Below the pieces are notes generated by a model. It was given only the letters and a program-made list of their open reading frames with translations. It was not told the origin of the DNA and ran no database searches. Of a stretch of 13,430 bases of DNA, positions 1-4,681 are shown piece by piece (position 1 is the stretch's first letter; every line of letters begins with the position of its first letter). The translations under genes were made by a program, and so were the position numbers. The DNA comes from Betaproteobacteria bacterium (GTDB lineage Bacteria > Pseudomonadota > Gammaproteobacteria > Burkholderiales > SG8-41): assembly GCA_021414185.1 (NCBI GenBank), contig JAIOOZ010000012.1, forward strand, positions 1-13,430, in the 5' to 3' direction.

Positions 1-1
1 T

Positions 2-154
2 CCAGTAGAAGTGGTCGAATACTGCGACGCCCTGATGGCCCTGGGTGGCGTTGGCTGCCTGTTGCGCTATCAGATCGACGCCACAGGTGACGTCCATGCC
101 TATGAACTGCCTGGCGCGTCATCCGCGCCGGTTCGCGCGCGATCCCGCCAGTAA
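2..154 (+). CDS. C-terminal end of an unrecognised protein (partial)
   Basis: An open frame enters from the left edge in frame 2 and stops at TAA 152-154, giving 50 visible residues that begin PVEVVEYCDALMALGG. The first part reads like a folded C-terminus (alternating hydrophobic residues and a YQIDATGDVHAYELPG strand-like stretch). The last dozen residues are a basic, probably disordered tail. I do not recognise the family and assign no function. The frame converges on the nhaA remnant, with about 80 bases between the two stops and no clear terminator hairpin there. The other two plus-strand frames are interrupted or lack protein character. It is probably a real gene end, but the evidence is only an open edge frame. 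Confidence 0.45.
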   Translation, partial: PVEVVEYCDALMALGGVGCLLRYQIDATGDVHAYELPGASSAPVRARSRQ

Positions 155-235
155 ACGTCGCCGGGCCTGGTAAAGATACGCGCGGCGCTCCCCCGGCTTC
201 GAATTGCACCCAAACTTGTCGCCGCAATCTGCCGT

Positions 236-1368
236 CTAGCCCGCGGCGCGCAACGGCGGCAGCACCGCCCGCAGGATCGCGAGGCCAACGACTGCTGAGG
301 CGAGCGAACCCAACAGCACTCCCAACCGCGTCTGCACGACGTACTCGCCGCCCGTCCCCTCAAAAGCGAGCCCGGCGATGAACAGGCTCATCGTAAAACC
401 GATGCCGCACAGCACGGATACGCCCAGCATCGCCCCCCATCCGGCGCCCTCGGGCAGTCGCGCGAAGCCGCACCGCACCGCACCGGTTCCAGAAACGCGT
501 CCAGGCCGATACCGGCGAGGGACACGCCGGCGTTCGCAAACGCAAACAGCGGCAGGATCGCGAACGCAACCGGCGCATGCAGATCGTGCTCCAGGCGCCG
601 CAATGGCGAATGCGACTCGGCGCCGCCCGCGCGCAGTGGAATAAACAGCCCCAGTGCGACGCCGGCGAGGGTCGCGTGCACGCCGGATTTCAGCACCGAC
701 ACCCACAGCACGAGCCCGACCAGAAAATAGGGCGTGAGGCGCACCACGCCCGACCGGTTGAGCACGAACAGCACCAGCAGGGCCGCCGCCGCAATCAACA
801 GCGAAACGGGCGCGAGGTTGCCGGCGTAGAACGTCGCGATGATGACGATCGCCCCGAGGTCATCGAGAATCGCGAGCGTGAGCAAGAACACCTTGAGCCC
901 GCCCGGCACCCGGTTGCCCAGCAGCGAAAGCACGCCCAGCGCAAAGGCGATGTCGGTTGCCGTCGGAATCGCCCAGCCGGCAAGCGCGACCGGGTTTTCC
1001 GCGTTGATCGCGGCATAAATCATGGCTGGCGCTGCCATGCCGCCGACCGCGGCGACCGCCGGGAGCACGACCTGCCGCAGGTCCGAGAGTTCGCCCTCGA
1101 GCGCTTCGCGCTTGAGTTCAAGCGCCACCAGAAAGAAGAATATCGCCATCAGCCCGTCGTTGATCCACAGCAGCAACGGCTTCGCAATTCCCATTACCCC
1201 GACGCGCACCTCGACCGGCGTATCGAGAAATGCGTCATACAGGAACGCGAGCGGCGAATTTGCGAGCACCAGCGCCGCGGCGGCGGCAAGCGCAAGCAGG
1301 ATGCCCCCGGCAGACTCGAGTGCCACGAATTCGCGTAACGCATGAACCACCCGCACGTAAGGCTCCAT
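236..1368 (-). pseudogene. nhaA: Na+/H+ antiporter NhaA, broken by an internal deletion plus frameshift
   Basis: NhaA exchanges external protons for internal sodium across the inner membrane. From ATG 1366-1368 the first ~290 residues match the family: an amphipathic start, many hydrophobic helices, the IPTATDIAFALG motif near residue 134, and the paired ion-binding aspartates in TLAILDDLGAI (about 169-170). After GLDAFLEPV the frame runs into unrelated sequence and stops near 388. The true C-terminus (ARLPEGAGWGAMLG, then CGIGFTMSLFIAGLAF) continues in another minus-strand frame and ends at TAG 236-238. From memory of the family, about 27-30 residues (the helix equivalent to E. coli helix X, carrying the functional lysine K300) are missing between the two halves. 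The junction lies in a CACCG triplet repeat. The gene is therefore probably inactive unless this is an assembly error. The Shine-Dalgarno is weak (GGA close to the ATG). Confidence 0.88.
471..485. repeat. Three tandem CACCG units at the nhaA break
   Basis: On the plus strand CACCG occurs three times in a row (GGTGC read on the coding strand), exactly where the two nhaA reading frames meet. Removing one 5-base unit, or adding two, would join the frame of the N-terminal part to that of the C-terminal part. Even so, the protein would still lack about one helix. Short tandem repeats of this kind are slippage-prone. Confidence 0.8.
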
Positions 1369-1383
1369 TTCCGTGACGCTTCG

Positions 1384-1412
1384 AGGATAGATCAGCCCGT
1401 TTTACAAAACAA
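1384..1412 (-). promoter_or_regulatory. Possible weak promoter for nhaA
   Basis: On the minus strand TTGTTT (1407-1412) and TATCCT (1384-1389) are 17 bases apart, 15 bases upstream of the nhaA ATG. Matches to the sigma-70 consensus are only 3/6 and 4/6, and the implied untranslated leader would be very short. This is a suggestion only. Confidence 0.25.
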
Positions 1413-1438
1413 GCTGACGAGCCAGCATCGCAGCCTGC

Positions 1439-1471
1439 AAAAAAAGGCCGGGCACCGATGGGTGCCCGGCC
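1439..1471 (-). terminator. Rho-independent terminator after the TerC-UspA gene
   Basis: A perfect 11-bp stem (GGCCGGGCACC, 1446-1456, with GGTGCCCGGCC, 1461-1471) closes a four-base loop. Read on the minus strand it is followed by seven Ts (1439-1445). It lies 26 bases past the stop of the TerC-UspA gene and so separates that transcript from nhaA. Confidence 0.93.
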
Positions 1472-1496
1472 ACTCACAACATGCGATCAGGAAAGG

Positions 1497-2759
1497 CTAA
1501 TCCGTCGCGATCACCAGCAGCGCAAGCGCGGTGCCGAGACCCGCGGGAAGGCCGTAGCGCTCGAAACGGGAGATTTCCCGCCCTGCGACTATCTCCACCG
1601 GCACCCGCGACGTTTCAATCACCTGGTTGGCAACCGAGTCCTCGATGAGCCGGGTCAGCGAGTTCCTGCGCGCGGTGCCCATGACAATCTGGTCGACGCG
1701 CAGACGGCGCGCCACGCGGTCGATCGTCGTTGCTTTGACACCGAGTTCCATATGGCAGGCGTGCGGGACGCCAAAGCTGTCGAGAAGCTGGCGTGCCGGC
1801 AGCAGGGCTTTGTCGGCCTCCTGACGATGGTAGGCAGCAAGATCGCGCTTGTTGAGGAACCGCGTAATATGCCGCGACATCCGTGTCCGCACATGCAGAA
1901 GGTGCACTTCAAGCGCCGGGTTTTGCAGACGGCGATTCACCACGTGGCGTACGGCTTGCTGCGAATTGTCGGATCCATCGACGGGAATCAGAACCTTCAT
2001 CATGTGCATTCCTCCAATTGAAGTGCCCGCATTCAAGGCAGCCGCAGGCGTTGCTGCCAAATCCACTACGTGCGCGGCGACGCGCTGACCGATGCGACGG
2101 CGACTGACCAGCATTCCCGCGCCGAGCACACCACCGATAACGACTGTATATACCACCAATGAAAGCGCAACCTGATCGACGAAGTAATCCTTGATCAAGG
2201 GTTCGCTCATCATCATTTTTGCGGCAGTCCAGGCGAGCACGCCGGCGCCGACATAAACAATTGCCGGGAACCGGTCGACGAACTTGAGGATGATCTGGCT
2301 GCCGCCGATCACGATCGGTATGCTGATCAGGAGGCCGAGCACCACCAGCAGGAAGCTGCCCTGCGCCGCCCCGGCCACGGCCAGCACATTGTCCAACCCC
2401 ATTACGGCGTCGGCGATAACAATGGTTTTCATCGCGCCCCAGAAGCTATCGGCGGCACTGTGCTTTGCGCCTTCATCCTGCGGCTCGGGCAACAGCAGCT
2501 TGTAGGCGATCCACACCAGCAACGCGCCGCCGATGAGCAACAGGCCAGGAATCTTGAGCAGCCAGACCACCACGACCGTCAGCGAGCTGCGAACCACGAT
2601 CGCGCCGACCGTGCCCCAAGCGATCGCTTTGGTCCTGAGATGCGCCGGCAGCTTGCGCGCGGCAAGTGCTATTACGATTGCATTGTCGCCGGCGAGCACG
2701 AGGTCGATGATGACGATGGCCAGCAGTGCGGAGAAAAACTGTGCGGAAAACAGATCCAT
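1497..2759 (-). CDS. TerC/YjbE-family membrane protein fused to a UspA domain
   Basis: The first ~225 residues are a TerC-family integral membrane protein of the YjbE type. The paired acidic signatures DLVLAGDNA (D19, D25, N26) and DAVMGLDN (D117, D123, N124) lie in hydrophobic helices. TerC proteins are linked to manganese export or metal supply to exported enzymes, which fits the riboswitch upstream. A linker (about 226-252) leads to a universal stress protein domain starting MMKVLIPVDGSDNS (from 253). The Usp nucleotide motif is degenerate: GTARRN at 361-366 has R in place of the second glycine, and DS (374-375) replaces the final GS. The last ~17 residues (GLPAGLGTALALLVIA) are hydrophobic, which is odd for a Usp. 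The start has a strong Shine-Dalgarno GGGAGG five bases upstream. The gene ends 26 bases before an intrinsic terminator. The fusion is seen directly; its function is inferred. Confidence 0.92.
   Translation of the reverse strand: MDLFSAQFFSALLAIVIIDLVLAGDNAIVIALAARKLPAHLRTKAIAWGTVGAIVVRSSLTVVVVWLLKIPGLLLIGGALLVWIAYKLLLPEPQDEGAKHSAADSFWGAMKTIVIADAVMGLDNVLAVAGAAQGSFLLVVLGLLISIPIVIGGSQIILKFVDRFPAIVYVGAGVLAWTAAKMMMSEPLIKDYFVDQVALSLVVYTVVIGGVLGAGMLVSRRRIGQRVAAHVVDLAATPAAALNAGTSIGGMHMMKVLIPVDGSDNSQQAVRHVVNRRLQNPALEVHLLHVRTRMSRHITRFLNKRDLAAYHRQEADKALLPARQLLDSFGVPHACHMELGVKATTIDRVARRLRVDQIVMGTARRNSLTRLIEDSVANQVIETSRVPVEIVAGREISRFERYGLPAGLGTALALLVIATD
1998..2015 (-). promoter_or_regulatory. Internal in-frame ribosome binding site and start for UspA alone
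   Basis: Inside the fusion gene the minus strand reads GGAGGAATGCACATGATGAAG-like: GGAGGA (2010-2015), then ATG at 2001-2003 seven bases after GGAGG, in the frame of the fusion. Starting there would give a 168-residue free Usp protein. This looks like the original start of a separate uspA gene whose upstream terC neighbour lost its stop codon. Whether it is still used cannot be read from sequence. Confidence 0.65.
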
Positions 2760-2816
2760 TGATACCTCCCAGATACAAAAAAGTCGCTAATCGCACCCCG
2801 TGCCGAACGAGCCAGC

Positions 2817-2835
2817 CAGGCCGCATGACGGCCTG
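2817..2835 (-). promoter_or_regulatory. Hairpin downstream of the minus-strand riboswitch
   Basis: On the minus strand CAGGCCG, loop TCATG, CGGCCTG forms a perfect 7-bp stem immediately 3' of the aptamer. No T-run follows it, so it is not a standard terminator. It may be part of an expression platform that acts on translation. A CCTCCC segment beside the aptamer's 5' edge is complementary to the GGGAGG Shine-Dalgarno of the downstream gene. Confidence 0.5.
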
Positions 2836-2836
2836 A

Positions 2837-2942
2837 CCAAGGTCTCGCTTACAACGCAGTGGTTGCCAGTAAAACCGGGGATTGCTCCCGTGTTGACGGC
2901 TTTACCGCAGGCGGTGGTGCCGCCTGTAGCTACTCCCCCTGG
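2837..2942 (-). promoter_or_regulatory. yybP-ykoY manganese riboswitch controlling the TerC-UspA gene
   Basis: Read on the minus strand, the conserved blocks occur in order. They are GGGGAGTAGC (2929-2938), a perfect P2 hairpin CAGGCGG/CCGCCTG, CCGTCAACACG (2889-2899) and AAGCGAGACC (2841-2850). P1 is formed by CCAGGG (2937-2942) with CCTTGG (2837-2842). This is the yybP-ykoY class, known to bind Mn2+ and commonly found before TerC/YjbE and MntP genes. It lies in the leader about 78 bases upstream of the TerC-UspA start. No T-rich terminator lies between aptamer and gene, so control is more likely at translation. Confidence 0.95.
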
Positions 2943-3001
2943 GGAGGGTACACCTGTGCCGAAGGGGGCAAACTTTGACGCCCCGCGACTGCAACGCCGC
3001 C

Positions 3002-3029
3002 ATTATGCCGGCCGCGCTTCACCGCACAA
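3002..3029 (-). promoter_or_regulatory. Predicted promoter of the TerC-UspA leader
   Basis: The minus strand has CATAAT (3002-3007) as a -10 element and TTGTGC (3024-3029) as a weak -35 at 16 bases. Transcription would start near 2995, about 50 bases before the aptamer, giving a leader of about 235 nt. The -10 matches consensus 5/6 and the -35 only partly. Confidence 0.5.
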
Positions 3030-3034
3030 GTGAA
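3018..3034. repeat. Inverted repeat TTCAC-N7-GTGAA over the TerC promoter -35
   Basis: TTCAC (3018-3022) and GTGAA (3030-3034) flank seven bases and overlap the predicted -35 of the minus-strand promoter. The geometry would suit a dimeric repressor. Five-base arms can arise by chance, so this is a weak candidate operator. Confidence 0.3.
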
Positions 3035-3147
3035 TGTTCTTAATGGGCAGGCTTTGCTTTCGTAATGAGTCACGCCCGCCGGCTATTCCTGACTTTAGCA
3101 AACGTAATTACCCGTCTGCCCGGCGCCTGTCCGCCCAGGGGCGGCGC

Positions 3148-3175
3148 TTGCGTTTCGATTATCCATCGGTATAAT
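3148..3175 (+). promoter_or_regulatory. Promoter of the plus-strand riboswitch leader
   Basis: A perfect TATAAT (3170-3175) lies 16 bases after TTGCGT (3148-3153). Transcription would begin near 3182, about 25 bases before the plus-strand aptamer. This is the best sigma-70-like promoter in the window. Confidence 0.75.
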
Positions 3176-3207
3176 TCGCGGGCCTGATCGTAATGATCGG
3201 CACCCTC

Positions 3208-3318
3208 CAAAGGGGAGTAGCTTCGGCAGCCGCGGTTGGGCTGTTACTGCACGATCGTCAATACGGGAGCGTTTCCCCGGTCGTGCCGGCAACTGCAACG
3301 TTGCGAGCGAGACCTTTG
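3208..3318 (+). promoter_or_regulatory. Second yybP-ykoY manganese riboswitch, divergent, upstream of lysR
   Basis: The conserved order is AAAGGGGAGTAGC (from 3209), a P2 hairpin CAGCC/GGCTG, ATCGTCAATACGGGAGC (3254-3270) and GCGAGCGAGACC (3303-3314). P1 pairs CAAAGG (3208-3213) with CCTTTG (3313-3318). The 3' strand of P1 is also the 5' arm of the terminator that follows. Ligand-stabilised P1 would therefore block the terminator, the known ON-switch arrangement of this Mn2+ riboswitch class. The only gene downstream before the next terminator is the LysR-type regulator; no transporter gene follows. Confidence 0.95.
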
Positions 3319-3343
3319 CCAGACATGGTAAAGGTCTTTTTTT
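3310..3343 (+). terminator. Riboswitch-controlled intrinsic terminator
   Basis: AGACCTTTGCC (3310-3320) pairs over 11 bp, with one G-U, with GGTAAAGGTCT (3327-3337) around a six-base loop. Six further Ts (3338-3343) follow. The 5' arm overlaps the P1 strand of the aptamer, so aptamer folding and terminator folding are mutually exclusive. Confidence 0.93.
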
Positions 3344-3349
3344 GTTGGT

Positions 3350-3376
3350 GGCCTTTGCTTGTCCGGGGTAAAGGCC
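3350..3376 (+). repeat. Second hairpin resembling the riboswitch terminator stem
   Basis: GGCCTTTGC (3350-3358) pairs with GTAAAGGCC (3368-3376), 9 bp including one G-U, loop of nine bases. The CCTTTGC...GTAAAGG core is the same as in the terminator six bases upstream, including the same G-U position, but no T-run follows. The arms of the two hairpins can cross-pair, so this copy could act as an alternative partner or be a decayed duplicate. Confidence 0.6.
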
Positions 3377-3431
3377 GCTGCCCCTCAAAACGGGCACGGC
3401 AGTGTTCAACTCTTGAAATTGGAGAAACCAC

Positions 3432-4271
3432 ATGCCGCAAAGCAAAATCCGCCGTTATCTGAAGCATGGCACCCTGCCCCAACTGAGCGTCTTTGAAGCG
3501 GTCGCCCAGGTCGGGCGTAAAATCCACCTGACCGACGCCGGCCGCCTGCTCTATGCCGCATGCGAGGAAATGTTCGCGGCTCTCTCGCGCGTAGAAGACC
3601 GTTTCGCGGATCTGCGTGGGCTGAAATCCGGCCGGCTGCGGCTGGCCGTCAGCACTACCGGAAAGTATTTCGCCCCGCGCATGCTCGCGGCGTTCGTGCA
3701 AAAACATCCGGGTGTAGACGTTGCGCTACAGATCCACAACCGCCAGGTACTGATCGAGCGCCTGAACAACAATGCGGACGATCTTTATATTTTCGCCAAC
3801 CCGCCGCAGGATGTTGACGTGGTGACACAGATGATCCTGCCGAATCCGCTGGTGGCCTACGCATATGCGGATCATCCCCTCGCGCGCGAGCGGAGGATAC
3901 CGTTTGCGCGCTTTGCAGCCGAACCGTTTCTGATGCGCGAACCCGGCTCCGGGACGCGCATGAATGTGCAGCAGATCTTCGACCAGCACGGCGTCAGGCC
4001 CAATATCCGCATGGAACTCGGCTCGAACGAGGCGATCAAGCAAGCGATACTCGCCGGCCTTGGCGTGTCGATCATGTCGCGCTACAACCTCGGTCTCGAC
4101 ACCGAGAACGACCGTCTTGCGACGCTCGACGTCAAAGGCCTGCCCATTGAGGGCCACTGGTACTTCGTTTACCCCGTCGGCAAACGACCGACGCTTGTCG
4201 CGCAAAGCTTTATGGAATTCGTGCGCAAGGAAGGCAAGCAACTAGTGGTGGACCACCTTGCGCCACAATAA
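3432..4271 (+). CDS. LysR/CbbR-type regulator lacking most of its helix-turn-helix
   Basis: The product is 279 residues. The effector-binding part is complete and CbbR-like: LRLAVSTTGKYFAPRML, NNNADDLYIF, PFLMREPGSGTR, LGSNEAIKQAILAGLGVSIMSR and HWYFVYPVGK. The N-terminus starts normally (KHGTLPQLSVFEAVAQ, residues 11-26) but then jumps at Q26/V27 to VGRKIHLTDAGRLLY. In family members these blocks are separated by about 37 residues that contain the recognition helix (pattern GSFTRAAEELxLTQPTVSxQI). The excision keeps the frame. The start at 3432 has GGAG (3421-3424) upstream, so a protein is likely made, but specific DNA binding should be lost. It sits behind a Mn2+ riboswitch and ends before a bidirectional terminator. 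It could be a pseudogene, a DNA-binding-deficient partner, or an assembly deletion. Confidence 0.88.
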   Translation: MPQSKIRRYLKHGTLPQLSVFEAVAQVGRKIHLTDAGRLLYAACEEMFAALSRVEDRFADLRGLKSGRLRLAVSTTGKYFAPRMLAAFVQKHPGVDVALQIHNRQVLIERLNNNADDLYIFANPPQDVDVVTQMILPNPLVAYAYADHPLARERRIPFARFAAEPFLMREPGSGTRMNVQQIFDQHGVRPNIRMELGSNEAIKQAILAGLGVSIMSRYNLGLDTENDRLATLDVKGLPIEGHWYFVYPVGKRPTLVAQSFMEFVRKEGKQLVVDHLAPQ

Positions 4272-4307
4272 CCGCGAATTGGCCTTGGCCATGCCCGCAT
4301 GAGATAA

Positions 4308-4333
4308 AAAAGGGCGGCCGCAGCCGCCCTTTT
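4308..4333. terminator. Bidirectional intrinsic terminator
   Basis: AAAAGGGCGGC (4308-4318) and GCCGCCCTTTT (4323-4333) form a perfect 11-bp stem with loop CGCA. An A-run lies on the left and a T-run on the right, so it can end both the plus-strand lysR transcript (stop 4271) and the minus-strand operon (last stop 4355). Confidence 0.92.
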
Positions 4334-4354
4334 AATTAAACCGCGCGAGTCGCG

Positions 4355-4660
4355 TCAGCGGTTCTGCTTGAATGACGACTGGGAGATCTGCAGTTTTTCC
4401 AGCGCCTCGAGTTTCTGCAGGCGCTTGTCGATGATGTCGAGAATACGCACCGACTCCTTGCCCGAGCTTTGCAAATGCCCCAGCACGGTGGTCCAGTCCA
4501 TGTTGGCGATCGCGCGGCGCATCGCCCCCTGCTCGGCGCGCATGGCGCGCATGGTGTTGACCAGAAAAACGGTGGCGAGCCCGGCCAGGATCACAAGAAA
4601 ACCGGCTTTTTTAATGATAGCCGATAAAGCCCATTGGCTGCCACTGGCGGCGGGCCCCAT
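4355..4660 (-). CDS. Small single-pass membrane protein, unknown function
   Basis: The product is 101 residues. One hydrophobic helix lies at about 20-36 (GFLVILAGLATVFLVN), followed by a charged helical region (38-95) that could form a coiled coil (IIDKRLQKLEALEKLQ). I do not recognise the family. It starts 21 bases after the CHAT gene stop and ends just before the shared terminator, so it is the last gene of the FecR-CHAT operon. No good Shine-Dalgarno precedes the ATG at 4658-4660. Translational coupling to the CHAT gene or a slightly different start is possible. It may be a membrane partner or anchor for the upstream products; that is inference from position. Confidence 0.6.
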   Translation of the reverse strand: MGPAASGSQWALSAIIKKAGFLVILAGLATVFLVNTMRAMRAEQGAMRRAIANMDWTTVLGHLQSSGKESVRILDIIDKRLQKLEALEKLQISQSSFKQNR

Positions 4661-4681
4661 TTACCGACAAAGCGAAGAACA

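Noticed and set aside
577..1338. Long plus-strand open frame opposite nhaA (253 codons)
   Set aside because: Its sequence is rich in Arg, Gln and His with no recognisable domain, and it mirrors the well-matched NhaA codons on the other strand. It is a high-GC antisense shadow.
2829..2850. Hairpin after the minus-strand riboswitch read as an intrinsic terminator
   Set aside because: The stem is good but is followed by CTGGCTGG rather than a T-run; the T-run further down has no strong stem directly before it.
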